Origin: Bacillota bacterium
GTDB lineage: Bacteria; Bacillota; Clostridia; Acetivibrionales; DTU013
Direction of reading: 5' to 3'
NCBI GenBank assembly: GCA_023415815.1
Contig: JAEZJL010000490.1
Location: forward strand, 1-22,785
Length of the DNA: 22,785 nt
The translations under genes were made by a program, and so were the position numbers. This document shows, piece by piece, positions 13,799 to 20,979 of this stretch (position 1 is its first letter; each line of letters begins with the position of its first letter). The notes beneath the pieces were generated by a model that saw nothing but the letters and a program-made list of their open reading frames with translations, did not search any database and had not been told where the DNA came from.

Positions 13799-14569
13799 AT
13801 GATATCGATTAAGTCAAAAACGGAAATAGAGCTGATGCGCAGCGCCTGCGAGGTTGTGGCGACAGCCCTCGAGCTTTTGAGGGAGGCTGCAAAGCCTGGG
13901 ATTACCACCATGGAGCTTGACACTATCGCAGAGCGCTACATCAGAAAGCAGCGCGCATTACCTTCCTTTAAAGGGGTAAAGTCGGCTGCAAGGGACGGCA
14001 TAGATTTCCCCGGAACGATATGCGCTTCTGTTAATAATGAAGTGATACACGGCATACCGGGTTTAAGAGAGTTAAAAGATGGAGATATTATCAGTATCGA
14101 CATCGGCGCATATTTGAACGGTTTCCACGGAGACGCCGCCAGGACCTTTCCCGTAGGGAAGGTGTCGGACGAGGCGCTGAGGCTTGTAGAGACAACCGAG
14201 CAGAGCTTTTACGAGGGTATAAGCCGCGCGGTTAAGGGAAACCGTATAATAGATATATCCAGGGCAATACAGGAGCATGTTGAAAAGAACGGTTACGCCG
14301 TAGTCAGGGAATATGTAGGCCATGGCATCGGCAGGGAGCTCTGGGAGCCTCCCCAGATTCCGAACTACTGCACCAGGGAAAGAGGTCCGAGGCTTGAGCC
14401 CGGCATGACGCTCGCCATTGAACCGATGGTGAACCAGGGCGGATATCCGGTGAAGCTGCTGGATAACCGATGGACAGTTGTAACGGCTGACGGGAGCCTT
14501 TCGGCTCACTACGAAAATACAATACTTTTGACTGACGGCGAACCGGTTGTCCTTACAAAACTCATTTAA
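13799..14569 (+). CDS. map: Methionine aminopeptidase type I
   Basis: This enzyme removes the initiator methionine from new proteins, using a dinuclear metal centre. The 256-residue product has the metal ligands D101, D112, H175, E208 and E239, and the substrate histidine H84 in VIHGIPG. It has no N-terminal zinc extension. Relative to the common GYxGFPASICASVN segment it carries a short insertion (SAARDGID, about 62-69) before FPGTICASVN. The ATG follows the adk TAA with no gap, so translation is likely coupled. Confidence 0.97.
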   Translation: MISIKSKTEIELMRSACEVVATALELLREAAKPGITTMELDTIAERYIRKQRALPSFKGVKSAARDGIDFPGTICASVNNEVIHGIPGLRELKDGDIISIDIGAYLNGFHGDAARTFPVGKVSDEALRLVETTEQSFYEGISRAVKGNRIIDISRAIQEHVEKNGYAVVREYVGHGIGRELWEPPQIPNYCTRERGPRLEPGMTLAIEPMVNQGGYPVKLLDNRWTVVTADGSLSAHYENTILLTDGEPVVLTKLI

Positions 14570-14593
14570 CGGACCAGCACAGAGGTGAGGTTT

Positions 14594-14875
14594 TTGAGTG
14601 TGACTTTAGGCCAGGTAGTGGTATCCAGAGCGGGCAGGGACACAGGCGGAAGATTTGTGGTCATAAAGGTCGTGGATGAACATTTCGTTCAGATATGCGA
14701 CGGGGACCTGCGAAGAATCGAAAAGCCTAAAAAAAAGAAAATCAAACACCTTGAACCGACGGGGGAGACGATAAAAGTCCTGGAGGAAAAACTGAAAAGC
14801 AATGCCAGAATATCAAATTCGGATATAAGAAAAGCTCTGGCGGTTCAGAAAAGTACACTGGAAAAAGAAGAATGA
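14594..14875 (+). CDS. KOW-domain RNA-binding protein between map and infA
   Basis: This is a conserved clostridial small protein related to the L14E/L27E-type KOW proteins. The 93-residue product has the KOW part LGQVVVSRAGRDTGGRFVVIKVVDEHFVQICDGDLRRIEKPKKKK (about 5-49), then a charged tail with predicted helices. Its role is unproven, but the location implies ribosome or translation function. The TTG at 14594 is chosen because GAGGTGA ends about 6 nt before it; GTG at 14585 and GTG at 14600 are in-frame alternatives. It lies 24 nt from infA. Confidence 0.85.
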   Translation: MSVTLGQVVVSRAGRDTGGRFVVIKVVDEHFVQICDGDLRRIEKPKKKKIKHLEPTGETIKVLEEKLKSNARISNSDIRKALAVQKSTLEKEE

Positions 14876-14898
14876 TTTTTATAAGGAGGTTTTGAGTT

Positions 14899-15117
14899 TT
14901 GTCAAAGGATGATGTAATAGAAGTTGAGGGCAGGATAGTAGAAGCTTTACCGAACGCAATGTTTCAGGTTGAGCTTGAAAACGGGCATAAGGTGCTGGCC
15001 CATATCTCGGGCAAGCTCCGGATGAATTTTATCAGGATATTGCCGGGCGATAAGGTTACGATAGAGCTCTCTCCTTATGATCTGACCCGCGGAAGAATAA
15101 CATGGAGAGCCAAATAA
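14899..15117 (+). CDS. infA: Translation initiation factor IF-1
   Basis: IF-1 blocks the ribosomal A site during initiation. The 72-residue OB-fold protein starts MSKDDVIEVEGRIVEALPNAMFQVELENGHKVLAHISGKLRMNFIRILPGDKV, matching the family throughout, and ends in LTRGRITWRAK. TTG at 14899 is the start, set by AAGGAGG about 10 nt upstream. It sits before rpmJ, the usual Bacillota order. Confidence 0.98.
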   Translation: MSKDDVIEVEGRIVEALPNAMFQVELENGHKVLAHISGKLRMNFIRILPGDKVTIELSPYDLTRGRITWRAK

Positions 15118-15136
15118 CTCAGGGAGGGTTTATAAC

Positions 15137-15250
15137 ATGAAAGTAAAACCGTCTATCAAGGTAATGTGCGAGAAGTGCAAAATAATCAAAAGAAAAGGCA
15201 GAGTAATGGTTATCTGCGAAAACCCGAAGCACAAGCAGAAACAGGGATAA
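15137..15250 (+). CDS. rpmJ: 50S ribosomal protein L36, zinc-binding form
   Basis: L36 is the smallest 50S protein and stabilises 23S rRNA folding. The 37-residue product MKVKPSIKVMCEKCKIIKRK and its tail have the zinc site C11, C14, C27 and H32, so it is the zinc-dependent type. GGGAGGG precedes the ATG at 15137. In this window it is the last gene before a gap of about 400 nt. Its stop codon touches the left end of the inverted-repeat element. Confidence 0.98.
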   Translation: MKVKPSIKVMCEKCKIIKRKGRVMVICENPKHKQKQG

Positions 15251-15444
15251 TTCAATTGGCAATTGACAAGTGGCAATTGAAAACCTGTTTATAAGCTATA
15301 TATCTGCGCATTGGGAATTGAGAATGAAACAAAAGGGCTGAGGGCAATAAAAGGAAATTATATTAAGCTTGTATTCATATGAGTTATATGGTATAATTTC
15401 ACGTCAACCTGTACGCAATTGCCCATTATCAATTGTCAATTGGA
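15251..15444. mobile_element. MITE-like element with heptad-built terminal inverted repeats
   Basis: The two ends, 15251-15279 and 15416-15444, are inverted repeats matching at 24 of 29 positions. Each end consists of four heptads: CAATTGG, CAATTGA, CAAGTGG and CAATTGA on the left (15253-15280), and CAATTGC, CCATTAT, CAATTGT and CAATTGG on the right (15416-15443). More degraded heptads (CATTGGGAATTGAGAATGA) lie inside near 15312. It is 194 bp, AT-rich and encodes no protein. I see no clear target duplication. It could be a small non-autonomous transposon or a recombination-type heptamer repeat. No transposase is in the window. Confidence 0.55.
15369..15397 (+). promoter_or_regulatory. Sigma-A promoter inside the inverted-repeat element, reading to rpsM
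   Basis: TTGTAT at 15369-15374 and a perfect TATAAT at 15392-15397 are 17 bp apart. Transcription would start near 15404 and run into rpsM about 250 nt downstream. It is the best promoter match in the rpmJ-rpsM gap. Confidence 0.65.
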
Positions 15445-15655
15445 CTTACCACCTTGGAGCGGCTGCACAGCGGCTGAGTAACAGCTTATGTGATCCAGGT
15501 GTTAATTATAACACGGCAGGTTGTATACTTAAGGTATGTAGTTTTTGAAATTATATGCTCGAAATCGTATACGCCGGAGAATTTTAAGTAGATAACGAAT
15601 TAAGCATTCGGACTGCTAAAACGGTTAAGGAATTTATTTGGAGGTGTTTAACAAG
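15445..15655 (+). promoter_or_regulatory. Leader of the alpha operon (rpsM upstream region)
   Basis: No gene is visible here. The region holds a direct repeat AGCGGCTG (15458-15465 and 15469-15476) and a perfect palindrome GTGTTA-ATTA-TAACAC (15499-15514) that resembles an operator. A possible second -10 box, TATACT (15524-15529), follows with a poor -35. A U-rich stretch lies near 15541. The palindrome matches no operator I can name. The GGAGG of rpsM is at the right end. Confidence 0.4.
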
Positions 15656-16033
15656 ATGGCTCGTATCGCCGGAGTTGATCTGCCCAGGGAAAAAAGGGTA
15701 GAAATTGGGCTGACTTACATCTTTGGTCTGGGAAGAAGCAAGTCTAATGAGATTTTAGCCAAAACGGGCGTTAATCCCGATACAAGGGTAAGGGATTTGA
15801 CGGATGATGAGATCAGCAGACTCAGGGAAACAATCGACAAGGAATACAAGGTTGAAGGCGACCTGAGGAGAGAGACCGCTCTTAATATCAAGCGATTGAT
15901 TGAGATAGGCAGCTACAGGGGGAGAAGGCACAGACAGGGCCTGCCTGTAAGGGGCCAGCGGACCAAAACCAATGCAAGGACAAGAAAAGGCCCGAAGAAG
16001 ACGGTTGGCGTGCAAAGAAAGAAAACGGTATAA
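15656..16033 (+). CDS. rpsM: 30S ribosomal protein S13
   Basis: S13 sits in the 30S head and contacts both P-site tRNA and the 50S subunit. The ATG at 15656 gives 125 residues starting MARIAGVDLPREKRVEIGLTYIFGLGRSKSNEIL, the conserved beginning. An in-frame TTG at 15638 falls on the ribosome binding site itself (TTGGAGG) and is rejected. The basic tail GRRHRQGLPVRGQRTKTNARTRKGPKKTV is complete. It opens the alpha part of the cluster. Confidence 0.98.
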   Translation: MARIAGVDLPREKRVEIGLTYIFGLGRSKSNEILAKTGVNPDTRVRDLTDDEISRLRETIDKEYKVEGDLRRETALNIKRLIEIGSYRGRRHRQGLPVRGQRTKTNARTRKGPKKTVGVQRKKTV

Positions 16034-16049
16034 GGAGGTTGGCGATTGA

Positions 16050-16454
16050 ATGGCAACTAAAACGACTGGTGCAAAAAGAGTTACCAGAAAAAAGAGAGAG
16101 CGTAAAAATATCGAGCGCGGTGCCGCACACATCCGTTCGACTTTTAACAATACCATTGTAACAATTACCGATACGGCCGGTAATGCGCTTTCATGGGCAA
16201 GCGCAGGCGGTCTGGGCTTCAGGGGGTCGAGGAAGAGCACTCCTTTTGCCGCGCAGATGGCTGCGGAGACCGCATCCAAGGCTGCTATGGAGCATGGCCT
16301 GAAGACGGTCGAGGTTTATGTAAAGGGTCCGGGCGCAGGCCGTGAGGCTGCGATAAGGGCTCTGCAGGCTGCAGGCCTCGACGTAAGCCTTATTAAAGAT
16401 GTTACGCCTATACCGCATAACGGTTGCAGGCCGCCCAAGAGAAGAAGAGTGTAA
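16050..16454 (+). CDS. rpsK: 30S ribosomal protein S11
   Basis: S11 lies on the 30S platform near the Shine-Dalgarno interaction. The 134-residue product has family length. The N-terminus is basic and is followed by GAAHIRSTFNNTIVTITDTAGNALSWASAGGLGFRGSRKSTPFAAQMAAE. The C-terminal VKGPGAGREAAIRALQAAGLDVSLIKDVTPIPHNGCRPPKRRRV is canonical, including the NG site where some S11 carry isoaspartate. AAGGAGG lies about 12 nt upstream, rather far from the ATG. Confidence 0.98.
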   Translation: MATKTTGAKRVTRKKRERKNIERGAAHIRSTFNNTIVTITDTAGNALSWASAGGLGFRGSRKSTPFAAQMAAETASKAAMEHGLKTVEVYVKGPGAGREAAIRALQAAGLDVSLIKDVTPIPHNGCRPPKRRRV

Positions 16455-16473
16455 AATGGAGGTGTTAAAATAG

Positions 16474-17100
16474 ATGGCAAGGTATACAGATGCATCCTGC
16501 AGACTCTGCCGCAGGGAAGGCGAAAAGCTCTTCCTGAAGGGTGAAAGATGCTACACGAATAAATGCTCAGTTTCGAGGAGACAGTATGCTCCCGGCCAGC
16601 ACGGACAGCAGAAGAAAAAGATGTCCGAGTATGGCATACAGCTTCGTGAAAAGCAGAAGGCAAGAAGATTTTATGGAATTCTTGAAAGCCAGTTCAGAAA
16701 TTATTTCGGAATGGCGGTAAAACAGAGGGGCGTTACAGGCGAAAAGCTCCTGCAGATACTTGAAAGCAGGCTTGACAATGTGGTATACAGGCTCGGACTC
16801 GCGACCTCCAGGCCTGAAGCAAGGCAGCTGGTACGTCACGGCCATTATACGGTTAACGGCGGAAAGGTGAACATACCTTCCATACTTTTGAATCCCGGTG
16901 ATGTGGTGGCTGTAAAAGACAAATTCAAGAGCTCTGAAAAGACGAAAGCAATAGTTGATATCGCCGGCGGCAAGGTTGTCCCGAAGTGGCTGGAATTTGA
17001 TCCGGAGAATCTTACGGGCAAGGTTGTTTCGCTCCCGGCAAGGGAAGAGATCGACCTGCCGATAAGAGAGCACCTTATCGTTGAGTTGTACTCCAAGTAG
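16474..17100 (+). CDS. rpsD: 30S ribosomal protein S4, zinc-binding form
   Basis: S4 nucleates 30S assembly, contributes to mRNA entry, and regulates alpha or rpsD expression in several bacteria. The 208-residue product carries cysteines C9, C12, C26 and C31, the zinc-binding N-terminal form. The S4 domain RNA-binding part is near residues 95-160 (RLDNVVYRLGLATSRPEARQLVRHGHYTVNGGKVNIPS). ATGGAGG precedes the ATG. The next gene, rpoA, lies after a 203-nt gap with a strong hairpin. Confidence 0.98.
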   Translation: MARYTDASCRLCRREGEKLFLKGERCYTNKCSVSRRQYAPGQHGQQKKKMSEYGIQLREKQKARRFYGILESQFRNYFGMAVKQRGVTGEKLLQILESRLDNVVYRLGLATSRPEARQLVRHGHYTVNGGKVNIPSILLNPGDVVAVKDKFKSSEKTKAIVDIAGGKVVPKWLEFDPENLTGKVVSLPAREEIDLPIREHLIVELYSK

Positions 17101-17303
17101 TTTATTTATACCTGGTCAATAGGAAATCACCAGTTTGTCAGGGCGGCGGAGCGGATGAAACCGCTCCGGGCCCATAAGAAGCAACTGAGTATTCCATAGC
17201 GGTTAAAGAAGGGTATTAAATAAAAAGTACTGAATATGATATAAGGATTGCGAATCAGTTGCCCTCATAATAGAATAATTGCCAGATAAGGGAGGGTTTT
17301 TGT
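17101..17303 (+). promoter_or_regulatory. rpsD-rpoA gap with a GC-rich hairpin
   Basis: GGAGCGG (17148-17154) pairs perfectly with CCGCTCC (17161-17167) around ATGAAA; GGGCCC follows and no T tract, so it is not a usual terminator. I saw no convincing promoter, only TATGAT at 17235-17240 without a matching -35 box. It may be a control or processing point that separates S4 from RNA polymerase alpha output (inference). Confidence 0.4.
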
Positions 17304-18251
17304 TTGATTGAAATAGAAAAACCGAAAATTGAATGTGTCCAGTCCAGTGATGACAATACTTACGGAAAATTTGTCATTGAGCCGCTTGAAAGGGGCTATG
17401 GCATTACTCTTGGGAATTCGCTCAGGAGGATCCTGCTCTCTTCGCTGCCGGGCGTCGCAGTTCAGTCTATCAAGATAGACGGAGTGCTTCATGAATTTTC
17501 CACGGTACCGGGCGTTATAGAGGACGTTACGGAAATAATACTGAATATAAAGAGTCTTTCGATGAAGCTGTTCACCGATGGCCCCAAGATAGTATATATT
17601 GACGCGGATGGCGAAGGGCCTGTCACTGCGGGAGATATAAAAGCCGATTCCGACGTTGAGATTCTGAACCCCGATCTTCATATATGCACTCTCAACGGCG
17701 AAAACAGGTTTTATATGGAGCTGGTCCTCAACAAGAACAGAGGCTACATACCGGCTGAAAAGAACAAGCAGTCAGGGCAGCCGATAGGCATCATACCCGT
17801 GGATTCGATTTATACGCCTGCAAGAAAGGTCAACTATACGGTCGAAAACACACGCGTAGGCCAGGTCACCGATTACGACAAGCTTACGCTTGAGGTATGG
17901 ACGAACGGAAGCATAAAGCCGGATGAAGCCATAAGCCTCGGAGCCAAAATACTGAGCGAACACCTTAATCTTTTCATAGATCTGTCGGATCATGCCAAGC
18001 ATACGGAGATCATGGTTGAAAAGGAAGAGACCAAAAAGGAAAAGGTTCTCGAAATGACCATCGAAGAGCTTGACCTCTCGGTCAGATCCTACAATTGCTT
18101 GAAGAGGGCCGGTATTAATACCGTTGAAGACCTCACCAACAGGACCGAGGAAGATATGATGAAGGTAAGGAATCTGGGAAGGAAGTCCCTTGAGGAGGTC
18201 CTCCAGAAGCTGCACGCATTAGGCTTGGCGCTCGCACCGAGTGAGGATTGA
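17304..18251 (+). CDS. rpoA: DNA-directed RNA polymerase alpha subunit
   Basis: The alpha dimer scaffolds RNA polymerase assembly, and its C-terminal domain binds UP elements and activators. The 315-residue product has normal length. The N-terminal domain includes KFVIEPLERGYGITLGNSLRRILLSSLPGVAV, the dimerisation signature. The C-terminal domain starts near residue 256 and has LDLSVRSYNCLKRAGINTVEDLTNRTEEDMMKVRNLGRKSLEEV. The start is TTG at 17304 with GGGAGGG about 7 nt upstream. rplQ follows after 21 nt. Confidence 0.98.
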   Translation: MIEIEKPKIECVQSSDDNTYGKFVIEPLERGYGITLGNSLRRILLSSLPGVAVQSIKIDGVLHEFSTVPGVIEDVTEIILNIKSLSMKLFTDGPKIVYIDADGEGPVTAGDIKADSDVEILNPDLHICTLNGENRFYMELVLNKNRGYIPAEKNKQSGQPIGIIPVDSIYTPARKVNYTVENTRVGQVTDYDKLTLEVWTNGSIKPDEAISLGAKILSEHLNLFIDLSDHAKHTEIMVEKEETKKEKVLEMTIEELDLSVRSYNCLKRAGINTVEDLTNRTEEDMMKVRNLGRKSLEEVLQKLHALGLALAPSED

Positions 18252-18272
18252 TAATTTTAGGAGGTAAAAGAA

Positions 18273-18800
18273 ATGCCAACACAGAGAAAGTTAGGACGTG
18301 CTACCGATCAGAGGAAGGCGATACTCAAGGGATTGGTAACCGCTTTATTGGAAAACGGTAAAATAGAGACGACCGAAGCAAGGGCAAAGGAAGTCAAGAA
18401 TATTGCCGAAAAACTGATTGCTATGGCGATAAAGGAGCAGGGCAATTTTACGTCAAAGCAGATCAAGGTCAGCGCAGCCAAGGTTGACAGCACCGGCAAG
18501 AAGATAACCAAATCCGTTACCTCAAGGAACAACAGGAAGTACCTGGTAGTTGAGAGGGAAACAAAGACCGACATGGTTACCGTCGACAACGCCTCCAGGC
18601 TCAATGCCAGGAGAAGGGCAATGAACTGGATATACAGGGTCAAGGATGAGAACGGCAAATATATCAATGTTGTCGATAAGCTCTTTGACGAAATAGCACC
18701 GAAGTTCAAAGATATAAATGGCGGATTTACGAGGATATACAAGCTCGGACCGAGGAGAGGCGACGCCGCCGAGGTTGTTTTGCTTGAGCTGGTCAAGTAG
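18273..18800 (+). CDS. rplQ: 50S ribosomal protein L17, with internal insertion
   Basis: L17 lies near the tunnel exit. The N-terminal MPTQRKLGRATDQRKAILKGLVTALLENGKIETTEARAKEVKNIAEKLI and the C-terminal RRRAMNWIYRV...VDKLFDEIAPKFKDINGGFTRIYKLGPRRGDAAEVVLLEL are standard. In a 175-residue product, about 55 residues (roughly 54-110, basic and threonine/serine-rich) separate them; the Escherichia coli protein of 127 residues lacks this part. Such longer L17 forms occur in other bacteria, so this is a lineage variant and not a defect. TTAGGAGG precedes the ATG. It ends the ribosomal cluster. Confidence 0.97.
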   Translation: MPTQRKLGRATDQRKAILKGLVTALLENGKIETTEARAKEVKNIAEKLIAMAIKEQGNFTSKQIKVSAAKVDSTGKKITKSVTSRNNRKYLVVERETKTDMVTVDNASRLNARRRAMNWIYRVKDENGKYINVVDKLFDEIAPKFKDINGGFTRIYKLGPRRGDAAEVVLLELVK

Positions 18801-18826
18801 TTACGGCACTATATACGGCATTATGA

Positions 18827-18871
18827 CAGGGAGTTGGCTGCAGCGATGCGGACAAATCCCTGATTTTGTTT
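18827..18871 (+). terminator. Weak possible terminator after rplQ
   Basis: CAGGGA (18827-18832) pairs with TCCCTG (18857-18862) around a 24-nt loop, followed by ATTTTGTTT. TCCCTG can also pair with CAGGGA at 18895-18900. The loop is long and the stem short, so termination would be partial at best, and read-through to ecfA1 is plausible. Confidence 0.3.
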
Positions 18872-18915
18872 GGGCGCAGGTTTATCCTGGCGGCCAGGGA
18901 TGAGTGAGGCCCCGG

Positions 18916-19782
18916 ATGGAAAATAACAGGCAAATCATTGAAATGCAGGGAGTGGGCTATGTTTACAAGGCCCATTATGAGGAAAGGACGGATGTGACGG
19001 CTCTTTCCGGCGTCGGACTTACGGTCGTCAGGGGAGAGTTTCTGGTCATACTCGGCAGGAACGGCTCTGGGAAGTCCACGCTCGCAAGGCTTATAAACGC
19101 TCTTTTGCTGCCCTCCGAGGGGATCGTGTGCGTTAACGGGATAGATACTACGAATGAAAAGCAGCTATGGGAGATCAGAAGGACGGCTGGTATGGTCTTC
19201 CAGAACCCGGACAACCAGATTGTCGGTACCGTTGTGGAGGAGGATGTTGCCTTCGGACCTGAAAATATGGGAGTGCCTCCGACGGAGATCCGCAGCAGAG
19301 TTGATGAGGCACTGGATACCGTGGGCATAGCCGAATACAAAAAGCATGCTCCGCATCTGCTTTCCGGCGGGCAGAAGCAAAAGGTCGCAATCGCGGGGAT
19401 CCTTGCAATGAAGCCTCAATGCATCGTCCTTGACGAAGCCACCGCGATGCTGGACCCGGTGGGTCGCAAGGATGTAATGAACATACTGAGGAAATTGAAT
19501 AAGGAAGAGGGCATTACAATCATTCATATAACCCATCACATGGACGAGGCCGCCGCCGCCGACAGGGTCCTGGTGCTCGACAGAGGCAGGACGGTAATTT
19601 CAGGCAAGCCCGGCGAGGTTTTTAAAAATGTGGACAGGATAAAAAGCCTGGGGCTTGACGTCCCACAGGTGACCGAATTGTTTTATGAACTCAACAAGCA
19701 GGGCTTTGAGCTGCCGCTTGACGTCCTGACCGTGGACGATGCTTTTGAACATCTTGAGCGGCTCATAAAGACCAAAAGCTGA
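18916..19782 (+). CDS. ecfA1: ECF transporter ATP-binding protein EcfA1
   Basis: This is one of two ATPases that power energy-coupling factor transporters for vitamins and metals. The 288-residue product has Walker A GRNGSGKS (47-54), Q96 in VFQNPDNQIVG, signature LSGGQ (149-153), Walker B CIVLDE (169-174) and histidines 207-208 in ITHH. The NPDNQ pattern after the Q-loop marks the EcfA/CbiO family. ATG at 18916 is used because GTGAGG lies before it; GTG at 18904 would add four residues. Its partner genes ecfA2 and ecfT normally follow directly, but here two minus-strand genes come between. Confidence 0.95.
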   Translation: MENNRQIIEMQGVGYVYKAHYEERTDVTALSGVGLTVVRGEFLVILGRNGSGKSTLARLINALLLPSEGIVCVNGIDTTNEKQLWEIRRTAGMVFQNPDNQIVGTVVEEDVAFGPENMGVPPTEIRSRVDEALDTVGIAEYKKHAPHLLSGGQKQKVAIAGILAMKPQCIVLDEATAMLDPVGRKDVMNILRKLNKEEGITIIHITHHMDEAAAADRVLVLDRGRTVISGKPGEVFKNVDRIKSLGLDVPQVTELFYELNKQGFELPLDVLTVDDAFEHLERLIKTKS

Positions 19783-19784
19783 CG

Positions 19785-20294
19785 CTACCACCTATCCGGA
19801 TGTATCCGGCTTTCATCATACCTGTCCGGAACTTCTCTTGCTTCGGCGCCATGTCCGATTACCACCATTCCTACCGGAACGATTTTGGGAGGCAGGCCAA
19901 GCAGTCCGGCCATCAGTTCAGTGAGCTTTGTTACCGGATGCAGACCGCACCATACGGCGCCCAGACCCATTCCGTGAGCTGCCAGCAGCATGTTTTCAAT
20001 AGCCGCCGAGCAATTCTCCACTAAAAAACCCGTCAGTTCTTCTATATTCCTGTCCCCGCATACAATAACGGCGCAGCCTGCCTGCGGAAGCATTTTTGCA
20101 TACTTATGCCCTTCGGAGATTTTTTGAAGCTTCTCCGGGTCTCTTACGACGACGAAGTGCCAGGGCTGCTTATTATGGGCGGAAGGCGCGTAGAAGCCGG
20201 CCTTTAGGATCAGCTTGAGCTCGTCCTCCCCGACAGACTCGCCTGTGTATTTGCGTACGCTTCTCCGGGTAAAAATGGTTTCCAGTACATCCAT
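19785..20294 (-). CDS. Nitroreductase family protein, FMN-dependent oxidoreductase
   Basis: The family uses FMN and NAD(P)H to reduce various substrates; the natural one is unknown here. The 169-residue product has RRSVRKY (10-16), PSAHNKQPWHFVVV (37-50) and AAHGMGLGAVWCG (105-117), all FMN-binding positions in family members. It is a compact single-domain type. The ATG at 20294 has AAAGGGG upstream. It ends only two bases from the ecfA1 stop, facing it, and lies 17 nt after the methyltransferase in the same direction, so the two form a small minus-strand operon. Confidence 0.92.
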   Translation of the reverse strand: MDVLETIFTRRSVRKYTGESVGEDELKLILKAGFYAPSAHNKQPWHFVVVRDPEKLQKISEGHKYAKMLPQAGCAVIVCGDRNIEELTGFLVENCSAAIENMLLAAHGMGLGAVWCGLHPVTKLTELMAGLLGLPPKIVPVGMVVIGHGAEAREVPDRYDESRIHPDRW

Positions 20295-20311
20295 GCATAT
20301 TCCCCTTTCCG

Positions 20312-20908
20312 TTAGATTTTCATTGATTTATAGACCCTTATGCCGCCGCTTTTTTCAATATCCTCGGCATTTCCGAACCTGCTCCTCATTATCTCCTTCA
20401 GCGTGGAGCCGCCCTTGTTGTGAAAAGCCGTAAGCCACAGCGCGCCCTCGGTATTAAGGTGGTCCCATGCCTCGTTAATAAGCTGTGTATTGAGCTTTTT
20501 GCCTGCTGCAAAAGGCGGATTTGCGACAATATCGTCGAAGCTTCTGCCAATGAAGCCGGAATATAGGTCGCTTTTGACTATTTCCGCTTCGAGCCTGTTT
20601 TTGGCCGCATTGATACCGGCATATTCGACGGCTCTGCTGTTTATATCGGCCAGGCATACGGCCTGCTCCGGATACAGGGCTTTTATGAAAAGCCCGATAG
20701 CTCCGTAGCCGCAGCCGATGTCGAGGACTGACCCTCCGGTTGGCGCGAAATGCCTGATAAGAAGCTCCGACGCCTTATCCACCCTGCCTTCAAACGAGAA
20801 AACCCCGCTTACTGCCGTCAGCGCAAGCCTTACCCCGTTAATAGCCTGCTCGAAAGTCCGCTCTTTTATTTCCGAATTCGGATTTTCAGAAAAGTAATGC
20901 TCGTTCAC
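20312..20908 (-). CDS. Class I SAM methyltransferase, RsmC/YbxB-like
   Basis: This is a probable rRNA guanine-N2 methyltransferase of the RsmC type, acting on 16S rRNA. The 198-residue product has the SAM motif DIGCGYGAIG (63-72), an acidic residue in LADINSRAV (88), and NPPF (130-133), the catalytic motif of N-methyltransferases acting on bases. The N-terminal YFSENP and FSFEGRVDKAS, before the SAM motif, also fit the short Bacillus YbxB-type protein. The start is GTG at 20908 (minus strand) with AAGGAGA upstream. The target base is inferred from homology only. Confidence 0.88.
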   Translation of the reverse strand: MNEHYFSENPNSEIKERTFEQAINGVRLALTAVSGVFSFEGRVDKASELLIRHFAPTGGSVLDIGCGYGAIGLFIKALYPEQAVCLADINSRAVEYAGINAAKNRLEAEIVKSDLYSGFIGRSFDDIVANPPFAAGKKLNTQLINEAWDHLNTEGALWLTAFHNKGGSTLKEIMRSRFGNAEDIEKSGGIRVYKSMKI

Positions 20909-20955
20909 CCTATTCTCCTTCTATTTTTTGCATTTATACGAAACTGTCCCCTCAC

Positions 20956-20964
20956 ATTATACCA
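20956..20964 (-). promoter_or_regulatory. Extended -10 promoter of the minus-strand pair
   Basis: Read on the minus strand, TGG followed by a perfect TATAAT gives an extended -10 element, about 50 nt upstream of the methyltransferase GTG. No good -35 is visible. It lies back-to-back with the ecfA2 promoter. Confidence 0.55.
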
Positions 20965-20979
20965 TTTAATAAAAAAGGC

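Noticed and set aside
15253..15443. CRISPR-like array from the CAATTGx repeats
   Set aside because: The units are seven bases, contiguous and inverted at the two ends, with no spacers of 30-40 bases and no cas genes.
15638..15655. TTG start for rpsM at 15638
   Set aside because: The TTG is part of the TTGGAGG ribosome binding site; the conserved S13 N-terminus begins at ATG 15656.
17212..17240. Promoter before rpoA using TATGAT
   Set aside because: The hexamer 17 bp upstream (GGTATT) is not a -35 box and no extended -10 is present.
19800..20024. Plus-strand open frame over the nitroreductase gene
   Set aside because: The minus-strand frame carries clear FMN-binding family motifs; the plus frame is a shadow without a binding site.
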